Of a stretch of DNA of 60,000 nucleotides, positions 42,883-54,720 are shown one piece after another; position 1 is the first letter of the stretch, and each line of letters starts with the position of its first letter. The DNA comes from Takakia lepidozioides. Its lineage: Eukaryota > Streptophyta > Takakiopsida > Takakiales > Takakiaceae. The DNA lies in assembly GCA_030704615.1 (NCBI GenBank), contig CM060731.1, forward strand, positions 74,506,756 to 74,566,755. The letters are read 5' to 3'. The notes below the pieces were generated by a model. The model had not been told where the DNA came from and searched no databases. It saw nothing but the letters and a program-made list of their open reading frames with translations. The position numbers and the translations under genes were made by a program.

Positions 42883-45800
42883 TCACACAATACTGGGAGC
42901 ATCACCCAACCAATTACATGTTGCACATTGCCATCGTGTACGAATGCAATCAACAACTGGAGCATGCTGTGCAGGTTCAGCAATAGGGGTTGCACTTTCT
43001 GATGCACCACGCTGGGACACCTCTCCCTCTGAAGATGCCTTGTAATCCTCTACCAGAACCGTGTCAGGTGTCCACTTTGGAGGGACCGACACTTTAACCT
43101 TGGTCAGCCGTGGCTGCTGCTGAGATATATCTCCCACAGAGGCCACTGTCTTGGCGATTCCATTGAAGTGATAAAGATCAAACTGTTTCTTTCCAAGTGC
43201 TGTGGAAGAATCCTTGAGGCCCCCTTTGCTCTTATCGAGCTGACAAAGAGCCTGCCACAGATCATTCCACACAACTATGTCGCTGCTGCAGAGAGTGTTC
43301 AACATATCTTGAGGCATTTCGATGCTGAGGTTGAGAAGCAGTTGTTGTAAGGCCTCAGCACTGATGAACCCTCCCCCACCACTCTGGTCCTGGGCATCAA
43401 AAGCTCGCCGCACACGAGCCTCCCTGTCCTCAATCTCACTCTCCTCTTGTACAGTGGTAGTGAAAGCAAATAAGACTGTGTAATGGGATTCACTGCCTAC
43501 AACCCAGATAGGCCACTTTGGGCATTTCAACTGGTGCCCCACTTTGCAGAGATTGAGCGACTCCAGGAGTGTCAGGAACCCTACCTCCACATTAGTTGGA
43601 ATTCCCTTCAGGCACATGTCAACACCCAAATCCATGTTTCCATCAAATACGTTGGCAACAGCGTGTCCACACAGCAAGAGGTTCACAATTTCCTGAAGAG
43701 AACATATCAGAGAGCTACATAAGTAAAGAGCGAACCTTGATGCATCTTACCAAATACTTGAACAAGCCGAATCCCTCCTACACGACTAATCAACTACCCT
43801 CAACCATTTTTCGGATCATCCTAGAACCCTTCAAAAGGTATCAGTTGAGCTTTAGAAACCTACAATGCCCAACCATGACCTCAGACCTGCTGGTCCAGCC
43901 TAACATCCTCAGCTTCTCAATAAGGTTTAGCATCTGAAGTGGTTGCTAGGAGGCTTTGTATCTAATGTTGTTTCATTTCAGAAAATCGAGAGTGAGATAA
44001 ATCTTCGTCATGCACAAGTCCTCTGCATAAGAAAACGCCAAAACACAATGGCAAATAAAAGTTGTGCAGCTCCCAGCTTTGCTGAGCAATAGAATCCAAT
44101 CATAGGATTCCACAGTTCAAGACCGTCGTTGTGTTTCAAATGCCTGACTGCACACCTACATGGCCTCCATTAAACTGTTGATGCCACTGGATACCACTTG
44201 ACAGGTGCATCTGCTAGACCTTGAAAGTAAATAATCAGACATATCCCAAAAGCTCAAACGAATATTTTGGGTTCTAAGGAGATGGGTCATGAACCTCGTT
44301 CCCAGGATACCACATTGGCATTCCTCACTCTTCAGATTGACGTGTGTAATAATGTGAAAACTCGCGACCCTCAAGGACACAAGTTGTGCAACAAAGAGCT
44401 TGTGGAACTGAGTTCGTAAGAACCTCAGTTACACATCTTGAGGAGGACAGACAGCTATGGGCAAGCGAGCTACATGCACTAGAGACCAAGCAAGTGCAGA
44501 AGCAGCGTACAGCATGCTTGTCTGAGGAAAAGGGTTTCCTCATCAAAAAACATTTCACTCGAACCGTAGGCTGGCCGCAAGAAATTAAGGCACTCCTGGA
44601 GAGAGTTAGACCTGGACCAGCAAACATTGGACATCAGACCCATAAAACCCTCTGCAAAGCCTTTTGTAACTAAGATGGCTGCTTCCGAGCTACTTTTCGC
44701 ACCATAAAAACTGATGAAAAATAGAGCAATGGCCCAGATCACTGAGATATAACTGCAAACGCATGAAGAGGATCTGCCACGTAAATGATGAACAGCCTTC
44801 AGCAAAAGTCCTTTTACTTCAAATTTCCATGCCATAAATGGCTCAGAGCCCCCAGACCATTCCTGGAAAGTTGGTCCAAAAACCCTCCCAGGATAGTGCA
44901 CACAATGGTCACCTACCTTCTGAGATTCACCTCAATCATGAATAGAACACCCAAGAAGACGAAGAAATAAAAGAAGGCCACAAGTAAGTTAAGCTACCAG
45001 GAGCTGAGCTGAGCTCCCTCTGCACAAGACTGGATATCCTTAGGTGCATTGAGTTTGATGCTATTTGTTTCAGCTTTACCTCTTAAAAACAGGTGCACCC
45101 AACCCATGCAGACACCGTCATTGATAAGCAGATAACCAGATATATGTAGTATCCTGCCATGCAATACCCTCTTCAAGTTCACACCATCTGAGTCATCCCC
45201 TGGCGGACACTTTGTTAGTGAATATACTGAGTTGCTGTGGCAAGGTTTCAGTCTAGTTGTGGCCCTGTTGTCTTGAATCCAAGTGATCTTGACAATCCTT
45301 TGCTCAGGAATCTTCAAGCAAACTGGTGTGTCTGGGCAGAGTATAATGAGCAGACATACCTGAGAAGCATGGCCAAACGGAGTGGTAACCAAGGGCTGAC
45401 TGGGATCATCTCGGTCAGACTGAACTGCATCCTGTTATAGAAGACCAGTATCTTAGATCCTCGATTCCAAAGCACTTAGCAGAGCATACAGAACATCAGA
45501 GACCTTCCCTCTACATGTGATTTTCCCCTCTAGAGCAAGTAACACTGAATAAAATACAAACTCTGGGCGATATATACCAGTTCAAACAAAGCCTTCTAAC
45601 ATCAATAAAAACTACCGGAGGGCAAAGAGGGGAAGTGTCTCCAGTAAACGAACACAACAAACAACTTCCTACCACCAACCCAGTGCCTGTTTACATGCAT
45701 CCTTCCCCAGTCCCAGTTGTAACACACTGTTCTGCAAGTCTACCTTTCCTGGGCAAGTCTCTTGCAAGAGAAGGTAAGGTGTCAACAATATATTCATCTG

Positions 45801-48800
45801 AATCACAGGGGCAAGGTGCAGTAAGCCCACGTCTAACTCTTTGAAAATTTCCATGCAACTACACTGATATAAATTTGCTAGTGTGTTTTCATGAAGTCCA
45901 TAATAAGATAAGAACACAGCTGCCCCAGGCCCCAAGCTATATACAACATCAGACAGGGAAAAGATAAGATAACTTACTAGGCCTCTTGATAAAAGAGCGG
46001 AGAAAAGCAGGAGTAGTGCCCCCATGGGACTTCTAAACCCAGGCAGCAGGTTCTGGAGCAGCTGATGAAGAGCAGAGATGGATGTAACAGCACAGATTCT
46101 CACTAATCTGTGTAACTCCTTTCCAGATTCAAGGCACACCCCGTCCAAAGCTTTTGCCACAACCTGTTAGCCATGAAACAAATGTATCAAAATAAGAGGT
46201 CCTAACCTGGGAGTTCTGGGAAAAACTGTGGGCATGCAAAATGAGATAAATGTGATGGAACTCCAGTCTTCAAAATTTGGGACACACTTAAGATATTCCA
46301 AGGTATAAGGTGGGTAGTATTTGAAACAAAAATGACACCTCAAACCAAACAGACCACGTTCGAACAATAAATAACAACAACTTTTAAATAACAGACAACA
46401 AAAGTTGTTGCTACGAATTGTCAGAGAAACACCAGTAAAGTTGCAGAAAATTCTTACGTCAAACACGTATGGAATTCCTCCTAAGCCAACACCTGTCACT
46501 CCAAAGCCTAAACAAAAGATAACTAACATGTTCCAATTTGTACAGGTAGACATACTGCCACCTTAGAAAACCCCTGGACATAACAGAACCCAAATCTAGC
46601 ACAGCAATGGTGTCACTTTAAAAGGCCTCCAAGCTTCATTTTTTGATGGTATCAAGCATTTAACTACAAACCTCATCCTGCTCTTCCTCTTTGATGCTGC
46701 AATCAAAATGGACACCTGGAATGTCAAGCACAGCCACAAAAGCTTTCCTTTTACCTCCAGCACGCCACAATGTTTCTCCCATAGCGCGCACAAGAGCCCT
46801 GAAATAAAGAATCAGAGCAACCTGACAGTCCTATCTTCACATATCCCCTTGTCTTGAAACTTTGGAGCAACTTTGCATGGGACCAAACAAGCCTTGTATT
46901 TGGCTAATCTAGAACTTCTATTGCACTGCAGCGCGATCCCCTTGCAATAAGATCGACACTTCTCATTCCAAGAGATGTTTCATCTTTGTTGTTAGTGGGT
47001 GACAGGGCTAACAGCCAGCATTTTCGTAGCTAGCTCATACTGAAGCATCCTTACAAGCAAGCATGGGTCTTGAATAGTGGAGAGGATAGCAAGCATGTCT
47101 CTTATGACAGAGAAAAAAACCTTCCCTTTCAAGATAAGCCCAAGTATTTTCTCGGTTGTCTACTCTCGGTTAAGCGGTGTATTTCAATAGCTATCCAGAG
47201 CAGTTAAACACCCACTCATAAGCAGGTTGCAATACCTAGTTCGTTGCGAATCAGAAAAGACAAGTCTAGCATCAAGAACTTCCTTGTTGGCCACCTTGGC
47301 AGGCTCCAGAGGCGAGAGCAATGCAGCAGGGGAGCCTATTGTGGCCTTGCCCCTAGCTCCATTATCGATGTCATCTTCAGGTACAAAGAGCAGGTATTTG
47401 AGAACCAAAGCCTGGACAAACAGCAGCCACGAGGTTCCCAACTTAACATAGTACCGACAGATTCCAGAAAAGGGGGCAATCAGGGTTACAAAACTGAATA
47501 CGGACACCATAGACTCTTTTGCTGACCATAAAGTACTAGCATTCCCCCCACAATGCAGCTCTAGGACCAAAAGTTTGGAGGTATAAAGTACCCAGCATAT
47601 TTACTTCCACGAAAGCCTGCAGTCATAAAGTCCAGTGGAAGATCTGAATTTGTGCAACCCAGCTTTAGGACCACCTCATCACTTACAAGCTACCTGAATC
47701 ACCAACTTCACAAGAAAAGAAGTTGACCGCCAGTAGGCGATCCCCAGACCCATAGATCACAAAAAAGACGAAAAGCCGTCCAAGTTTCTCTTGGCCAACC
47801 AACTAACTTATTTGCAAGGGCATACTGGCATCTCCGAATTGGTTTCAGTTCCGAAGTTTCTATCCAAAGGCTATGATGTAAACAGACAGTGAGGAGGATT
47901 GACCTGAATAGGTGCTAGAACGCCACATGGTCCACCCTTCTTCTGTACAAGTCCTAATGATGTCTCTGGATCAGGACTGAATCTGTGAATGTGAAAGGCA
48001 CAGGGACATGCAAGCTTCAGATGATCATCCATAGAACAAGTATCAAATGCATCCAATACAAATTCCTACTGTCACGCAGCTGTCTCTGACAAAACAACAA
48101 ATTTACAGGGAAATCCTCTTCTGAGAAGATAGGAATTGACTGTCCTCCCCTCTTGTATTTTCCAAATTTCCAGAACCATAGTAACAGCAGTAATCCCCCA
48201 TTACCTCCTGCATCGTGAGACCAGAAACACATTCCTTGTTTGTGAATCTTGATCAAAACATGATTAGCTAAAATAGCCACTCCCTCAAAGTGTGAGATCC
48301 TAAAGAAGTTTCGGACCAACTGCAATTTTGCTTCTAGGACCTCCAGCAACAATCATCACGTTTCCAGCATTTAGGGAGCCAAGTCATCCTCATGTGGCTT
48401 TAGAAATGTCCTCAGAAGACGTTGTTTGCCGTAGCCTTGTGGCCATTGACCCCATACTCAGTTTGAGCGGAACACAAAGGGACAGAAACTACCTTTGTCA
48501 GGGGCTAACGCCAGTAGTATGACTTACCTTGGAACAGACAATTGATCCGAGTTTCCCAGATATCCTCTAGAAATCCCTTTATACAAGCAATCAATCTGCT
48601 GTGTGTGATTTGCCCAATAACTAGGCCCCAAAAGGGCCTGGGGTTTTGGCTCAGCCTCAAGATGTGGCTTTAGAAAAATAATAACAGATGCAGAAGACAA
48701 CAGCACAACCGAAGCTGCAGAAAACAGCTCGGTGCACTCTGCACACAGACTGATGACAGCTTTGGGGTTCATTGAAGAGACAAATTAGATGGTAGTGAAA

Positions 48801-49391
48801 GAAACTTTGGTTGATACTAAACTCTCATGCGATTAAAGTGGCCTTCCTCAAACAAGCTCCCACAGTGTCTAATAGACCTAAAATTCCAATTTAAGAAAGA
48901 TAAAAGTACCTGAACCCTTGCTGACACCATTGAGCAAGAACGTCTCTAGAAACCTGTTGGCCTCCAAACACCATGGAGTGCAACTGCTCTGCCACAAGCG
49001 CCGGCAACTGTTGCCTTTCATCCTCCACTCTTCTCTTTCCCCTATTACTTTTTTCTGCGCTGACGCTGACTTGCTGTGTAGAGCCCTCGGATCTTTCGGG
49101 AACATTTCCAGGGGTGCGAGGTTGAGGCCGGTGAGCGGCCGGCGAGACAACAGGCTGATCGAGAGGAACTGAAGAGAACGGATGTTGGATCCCCAAGGTC
49201 TTGAGTCTCCTTTGTTCTGCTGCAGCAGCTCGAATTTCACGCTGCACCCTGCGATCCATTGCTTCGGCGGTTTCCCCTGGAGGAGAGAATGTGGCAACAT
49301 TCTCTCGTGGCTTGCTGCGCTTCGCATCGGGGGCAGGCTGCAGGCTCATGCGAAATGCCCTTTGCAGCTCCTCGTCGTCATGCTCCCCCAT
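42883..49391 (-). CDS. MINDY/FAM188-type deubiquitinase, complete, seven exons
   Basis: Exons are 49391-48910, 47982-47904, 47411-47236, 46798-46672, 46163-45978, 45431-45360 and 43692-42883. All have GT-AG borders and matching phases, giving 643 residues. The N-terminus has a ubiquitin-interacting motif (DDEELQRAFRMSLQ), then a long disordered stretch and MVFGGQQVSRDVLAQW. The catalytic Cys is in KKGGPCGVLAPIQ (exon 2), and the catalytic His in VVGSESHYTVLF (exon 7). Family blocks VLKYLLFVPED, LLLCGHAVANVFDGNMDLG, KGIPTNVEVGFLTLLESL and CPKWPIWV are clear. An EF-hand-like segment (RRAFDAQDQSGGGGFISAE) follows, as in MINDY-3, and the C-terminus ends NWLGDAPSIV. MINDY enzymes trim Lys48-linked ubiquitin chains. 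Both MINDY-3 and MINDY-4 resemble it, so the orthologue is left open. A LINE fragment lies in intron 1. Confidence 0.92.
48407..48661 (-). mobile_element. 5'-truncated LINE insertion with 15-bp target-site duplication, in MINDY intron 1
   Basis: The 255-bp insert is the reverse complement of the 3' part of the LINE at about 6450-6700. It shares CAAATCACACACAGCAGATT and the GGTCAATGGCCACAAGGCTA region. ATGTGGCTTTAGAAA flanks it on both sides (48392-48406 and 48662-48676). Truncation at the 5' end plus a target duplication are the marks of target-primed reverse transcription. Confidence 0.9.
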
Positions 49392-49671
49392 GGCAAACAC
49401 TGGATCCTCCGAGATATCTATTTTGACCTACTTGTATTGCAGATGTCGGGAGTTGGTATAATAGGGATGTCTAGGCTGCGCTGAGTATGCATAGGGTTGG
49501 GACCACCCTACGTGCGAGGAACACTCGATTGTCGATGTGTTAGCTTTCTCTCATTGCAGCCACAGCCAGATGACAGAAGTAGCATCGACCAAGACTAACC
49601 ATGGCTGAGTTTCCAGAAAATCGATCAATTGCTCGTTACCTGAGAAAAGCTGACTCAAATGCCTCCATCGA
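49392..49671. promoter_or_regulatory. MINDY promoter region, possibly bidirectional
   Basis: The stretch directly upstream of the MINDY start codon. If the plus-strand frame at 49672 is real, the region would serve both genes. No clear TATA box is visible. The role is inferred from position only. Confidence 0.35.
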
Positions 49672-50178
49672 ATGCTTCAGATTGTCGACTACTTTATCGA
49701 CGCTACCGAACTGCAATTTCATCAGTCTTGTGATCATTCATACACTTTATCTGTCGCATCTTTTATCGGATGTCTGTTGCTGGAAACCCCTCCATGCTGC
49801 TTGACTCCTCTCATTGTTCTCTGGCTGCTCCTTGTCCTACGATCCGTTCCAGCCCCGGCTGCTCTCTCATCACCAGAACGCTACCGCCTGGATCCCAGCG
49901 TTCACCTCCAAACTCCAGAACAATCGCATTCAATGTGCCTTCCCGAAACAGAAACCCCAGGCCTCAACAGTCCACCTGGGGCCACAAAATGCCGCACTAA
50001 TTCGCTCCCTAACACAAAATTGAACATGAAAATCCACGAGAAAAATCACCTTGAAAAAAACTTCGGCAACGCACCTGCACAGTGGAAAGCTGACACGGAG
50101 ATGCTTCGGAAATCCATGCACAAGCTGTTTCTTGGAGATGCAAGCAGTGATGGTAGGGTTGAAAAAGGAGGGGGATGA
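49672..50178 (+). CDS. Hypothetical protein with one hydrophobic segment
   Basis: A 168-codon frame divergent to the MINDY gene. It has a hydrophobic stretch (PPCCLTPLIVLWLLLVLRSV), then a Pro/Ser-rich part and a charged C-terminus (KNHLEKNFGNAPAQWKADTE, MHKLFLGDASSDGRVEKGG). No family recognised. Alternative frames on both strands are also open here, so coding is uncertain. Confidence 0.25.
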   Translation: MLQIVDYFIDATELQFHQSCDHSYTLSVASFIGCLLLETPPCCLTPLIVLWLLLVLRSVPAPAALSSPERYRLDPSVHLQTPEQSHSMCLPETETPGLNSPPGATKCRTNSLPNTKLNMKIHEKNHLEKNFGNAPAQWKADTEMLRKSMHKLFLGDASSDGRVEKGGG

Positions 50179-51615
50179 GCACGCGTGGCTCGCTCGCCGC
50201 GTGTACTTCGTCAACGTGGAGGGTTCAACTGTAGCGTGTTTCGCCACACGCCAGTACCAACGTTTCGCCACAAACCTATTTACTTACACCATGATTCGTC
50301 CTCAGGCTTATCTGCAGAGTATCTCTTGTCCATCTGTATCTTGGAAGCTTCGCAGATCCCAACACCATGAGAGTCAAGGCTGCGGAGATCTGTGCCTCCG
50401 AACTCCGAACCTTCCCTCGTAGAAGAAGGGCAGGGAGATGAGCAGCACAAGTCTTTGAACGTTCACTATACGATCAACATTTCCTCTGCTGCTTCTGATG
50501 ACTTTTTCTTTTGGCTTAACCCCTAAACACCTAAGTAGCCATCCAGTCAGGGCCTCATGGTTCACTTCAACACAAAGTTTTGGGTGGATTCTCAACGGAA
50601 TCCAAAGCTGCAACATGTTTGCATCAGTGCCCGGCAGGTATAGTTTTTATTTGGATTTACATGTGGGTCATAACTAGTAACCGCGGTGCGGCAGATTTTG
50701 GGACCAGGATGTATGATACCCTACCCTTACACTTATATTGCATCAATGGGGTTTCAATAACCCCCAAAGTTTGGTGGGCCCTGTCCAGTAGAGGATGCTC
50801 CAGGAACTAAAAAGGGAAATATAAAAAGTAAGCACACAAGGGTTTGAAGAAATAACGGGCCCTTAGTGTCATATCTAGTCCATGTACTATTGGGATGTAC
50901 TATTGGGATGAAGGGTAAATAGCGGTTCGGGCTGAATCATAATTCGTTGAAATAGCACGCATGTGAACCCCTTGTAGCCATGATGGCAGTCCCATGCCTG
51001 GAAACATTCCTTCCTCTTTCTTTTGTACTTGTTTTGTGAGGAACTCTAGAGGGTTTGTGAGAGTACATTGAGTGTAGTTGAAAAAGTGAGTGGCTAAAAA
51101 ATGCAGCCAGTCCCTGATCTCACACTCTGTGAGAGAGATTTGAGGTATGGTTGGATATTGGGGACAGTATGTAATATGTTGATATATCTCAATTGAAGTA
51201 TAATCTTATTTTGTGTAATATTTTGATACATCTTATTCAATGGGGCTATAATGTGATTTTACCCTTACCATCATATGGACTTCAGCATTGTTGTGTATTT
51301 TGGGAGGGGAAGAAAGAAAAAAGAAAAAAGAAAAACGCTCTTGCTAAAGCAAGTGCATGGTATCACTTTAGCCCCAAAGTCTACTTCCTTCCGTTTTGAA
51401 GGTGGACACAACTTAATTTTATTTTTTGAATTAAGAGGGGAGGAAGCCCTGTAAATCATATTAAAGGAGTCCTTGAAAAAATAACCAAGACAAGGGGCCA
51501 TAAGGCTTACATCTCGAGAGATCGGGTAACACCAGACTAGCCACCGAGGGCAAGCTTAACCACTACATCCTTGGAACCCTAAATGGATCAGTAAGCCATG
51601 TTTTAGGAGTTTTGT
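50179..51615. other. Intergenic; no gene recognised
   Basis: About 1.4 kb. It contains a single copy of CTTAACCCCTAAA (50515-50527), the terminal motif of the element at 51616-52651, with no nearby partner. Also a duplicated 14-mer around 50881-50910 (ATGTACTATTGGG twice) and an AAAAAAG repeat at 51315-51333. No coding signal. Confidence 0.4.
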
Positions 51616-52651
51616 CTTAACCCCTAAACGACAAGCCGACCCGAATCGGGTCGGCCCGATTTTTCATCCATCCATAGCATGCACGGATGAAGTCCGATGA
51701 ACGAGCGGCTTGAACGAAAAATGTAGCGCGGAACGAGCTGCACACACAGGTCTTTATGGCGCCCCCAACAAAGAAAAACTCCGCCGTCAGGAATTTTTTG
51801 AAGTTTGGAAATTGCAGGATTTTTGGGTGGGGGGGCACGGCAGTTGACCGTCGACGTGGTAGGTGGCAGCTGCCACGCGGGTGGGATTTTGTGGTGGGGG
51901 GCATGCAGGGGTTGGAGTCGGGGGCTTGTGAGGCCCTCCCCAAAATGCTGACGAACGCGGGGACGGCTCGAATGAGCTGGCCCTGGCAAATAATGGGAAA
52001 CCTCGACGTGGCCCGGAAAACGTCGCCGGATTCAGGCAAAATTCCGGCCACCGATTGCCTGACCTGGAGGAGGCCGGAAATTTCACAAAATCCCACATCC
52101 CAAATGCAATTTAGGGAATTTTTGGGAAATTCTTAGGCAGGCTTGTGTAGTTCTTGGCCTATGAGGGACTGACCGTTGGAATTCCCAAATGAAGGAGAAT
52201 TTGGGGGTCCCAATGGGCCTATACCATTTCCTTTGCAAATTCTCTTTTTGGACCCCATTCCAATCACATACAAAGCACCCCCCCCTTTCATTTTGGCAGA
52301 TTGGGGTGAAATTTGGTGTGAGGGTTTGGGATTGTGCACTTCACAGGAATATAGCACTTTTTCTCCTAGGAAAATTTGGGATCATGGATAATTTGCTTGG
52401 TCAAACATGAACTTTTGCTTTGTTTTTTTCATTTTCAAAAATATGCACCGTCTTCAAATGTTATAATCTCCTAAACTACACGATGGAATCTCCCTAAATT
52501 TGGGAGGCTTGTGCATCTTGTAGGTAAAAAGCAGTTTGTACGGTTCATCCACGTGGATGAACGTTGGTGGGTAGGTAGCCGCTGACGTGTGAGGGTGGGT
52601 CCCGGAATTGTCCAAAAACCCAAAAACACCTCTCATCCTTTAGGGGTTAAG
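51616..52651. mobile_element. Possible inverted-repeat transposon remnant (CTTAACCCCTAAA ends)
   Basis: The 13-bp ends CTTAACCCCTAAA (51616-51628) and TTTAGGGGTTAAG (52639-52651) are exact inverted repeats bounding 1036 bp. Just inside the left end lies the palindrome CGACCCGAATCGGGTCG. The interior is open in several frames on both strands, which comes from its G/C-rich composition and not from a recognised protein. No target duplication was found. A third copy of the end motif lies at 50515. Confidence 0.5.
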
Positions 52652-53254
52652 TAAGTGCGAGTCCGAAGATGAAAAACCTAGCATGAAAGAAGAAACTAAG
52701 TAGTGAACCTCTACTAAGGAAGGGAACATTGAGCAGGCATGAAGCACATAAGCAGTCGGAAGACCCAGCATAAGCAACTACCAACTAACCCTGGGGGGGC
52801 GAGATCTAAAAGCCTCCCTACCATTTACAAAAACAAAAACAAAATACCAATCCTAGAGAAATAACCAATCTAAATACGGTCCAGCCAGGAAGAGGAGTAA
52901 CAAGTAAAACGAATAAGTGGTCAAAGAGACCAGTTTAAGAACCAAGGGGAAGAGGTCGAAGCACATGACTACAAGCCATCACCGGAAAAAACTAATCACT
53001 GGACAGTCTTAAGAGTCAGCGATTGGTCCTAAGGGGCTCAGAATTTAAATGAGTCCGGACCTTAGTAGACCGGTCTTTGCAATGCCGCCAATTGATATCT
53101 TGGTCCTCAACCTCACTAGAAGGAAATCGTGGAATAGCCACAGACCCCTTTAATTACTCCTGTCTTTTACCATTCTCTAAACCATGCACCAGTAATGATA
53201 ACCATTGGCAAGTGGTTAATCCCGATGAAATGCCATGATGACATCAGATGGAGT
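52652..53254. other. Intergenic; no gene recognised
   Basis: Purine-rich sequence on the plus strand with no open frame of note and no repeat I could identify. Confidence 0.35.
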
Positions 53255-53650
53255 GGTTGGAAGTGGTTTCAACCACTTAGTACTTCTCATGTAATACTGT
53301 ATTTTTATTTAAGATTTATCATTTGTTAATATATTTTTATTAATAAATATAAAATTCCACGTGAACAGATGCAGCGGTAGATCGTGAGTGGTTACAGACA
53401 CCTTAGTGATGGGAAGTGGTTGAAACCACTTGCTACTCCAAGTGTAATAATGTAATTTTTATTTAGATTTATGATCTGGAAATATATTTTAAATAATAAA
53501 TATAATATTCCATGTGGACAGAGACAGCGTACGTAGATCCTTAGTGGTTAAAAACACCTCAGTGATTGGTACCACTTGGACAGTGGTGGAGAGTGAATGA
53601 TTAAAGACACTGCTAGATTGGCACCACTTGGACGGTGGTCGCTTGTGAGT
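53255..53650. repeat. Tandem repeat of about 152 bp with palindromic AAGTGGTT..AACCACTT cores
   Basis: Two full units begin near 53259 and 53411, each opening with an 18-bp palindrome (AAGTGGTTTCAACCACTT, AAGTGGTTGAAACCACTT). An AT-rich TTTTTATTTA..ATTTAT segment and ATTCCA-GTG-ACAGA follow. Shorter derivatives containing ACCACTTGGACAGTGG or ACCACTTGGACGGTGG follow at 53569 and 53620. Confidence 0.75.
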
Positions 53651-53714
53651 GGTTAAACACTGAGTTCGGTTCTGGGGCTTCTTGGAGTTTGAACTTCGGT
53701 GGCCAGGACTGAGC

Positions 53715-53753
53715 GGGGGGGGGGGGGGGGGGGGGGGGGGGGGAGTGGATTTG
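53715..53753 (+). repeat. Run of 39 consecutive G
   Basis: An uninterrupted G homopolymer on the plus strand. The length may be an assembly approximation. It could form G-quadruplexes. Confidence 0.95.
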
Positions 53754-53805
53754 TGTAGGGGAGGAGTTTTTTCCTTTTTTTCCTGGGACTGCGGGAGAGT
53801 TTGCT

Positions 53806-54201
53806 TTGGGTACTATACCAATAGAGGGTGAGGAAATTGGTCTGATAGTATATAAGGTTATCAATAGTCTGGGTTTAGTTTTCCGTTACGAAGCCGCGTC
53901 TATTCCGCAGAGTACTTTCATCATGTCCGGAAACATTGCTTCGAACGCAGTGTCAGGGGGTTCCTCGGGAAGTGGGCGTAAAGGTAGGAAGCGTAAACAT
54001 GCACATGAACGGGATAGTCAGGTCAACAAAAAAAACTATCCAAGCGCAGAGGCCACGAAGGTGGTGAAGCAAGTAGCACTAGTACAGATTAACGTTTTTA
54101 TGACTATGGATATCACTGCATTTGCAGTGATAAGTGCTTTTACGACTATCTCACTCTATAGTGACAAACACGAAGTCAGTTCTACCATGACTACGGAGTG
54201 A
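53806..54201 (+). CDS. Hypothetical open frame running into a repeat array
   Basis: A 131-codon frame. An internal Met begins SGNIASNAVSGGSSGSGRKG followed by RKRKHAHERDSQVNKKNYPS, a Gly/Ser linker with a nuclear-localisation-like basic patch, reminiscent of the start of a nuclear protein or transposon product. After residue 90 the frame enters the TGACTACA repeat array and is unlikely to be genuine coding. No family recognised. Confidence 0.3.
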   Translation: MGTIPIEGEEIGLIVYKVINSLGLVFRYEAASIPQSTFIMSGNIASNAVSGGSSGSGRKGRKRKHAHERDSQVNKKNYPSAEATKVVKQVALVQINVFMTMDITAFAVISAFTTISLYSDKHEVSSTMTTE

Positions 54202-54720
54202 TAAGTGCGAAGTCATGGTCGTCACTGAGGACGTGGCATGGGATAGTGATTCAAGATTTGGTGATGTAGTCATAACAGAAATAACTACACGACTGTAAGT
54301 TATGACTATATCACTACAGCATTGCGCCTACATGGAAAGACTTGTGCATTACACGTGGGATCCTTGGGATTTGACATGTGTGACCATATGGTACAGTGGA
54401 CTACACGACTACACGACTACATGTCATGACTAACATGATAACTACATTACTACAGAAGTCCGCCTACATGGATAGTTGTCTACGTGACACACGTAATCCC
54501 TCTGCTATGACACGTGTCCAAATCGTGGGATGGAGTATAGTGATGTAGGCGTAACTTTATGACTACATGACTACATTGTGTGACTACACTGATGACTACA
54601 TAACTACTCGGTACATCGCTGAGGATGACATGTGACACATTTCCTGAATACATGTATGACTACATTACTGTGGGTGTGACTATATCACTACAACACTACA
54701 GATGCCATGTGGTCTTGTTG
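54090..54720. repeat. Degenerate GACTACAT/ATGTAGTC array
   Basis: The words GACTACA, GACTATA and ACTACA, and their complements, recur many times over 630 bp in both orientations (TGACTACATGACTACATTGT at about 54560-54585; GACTACACGACTACACGACT at about 54398). The exact hairpin TCACTGCATTTGCAGTGA lies at 54114-54131. No fixed period was found. Confidence 0.6.

Noticed and set aside
51617-52136. Overlapping open frames of 103-159 codons on both strands
   Set aside because: Several overlapping frames are open at once because of G/C-rich, stop-poor composition. None shows a domain.
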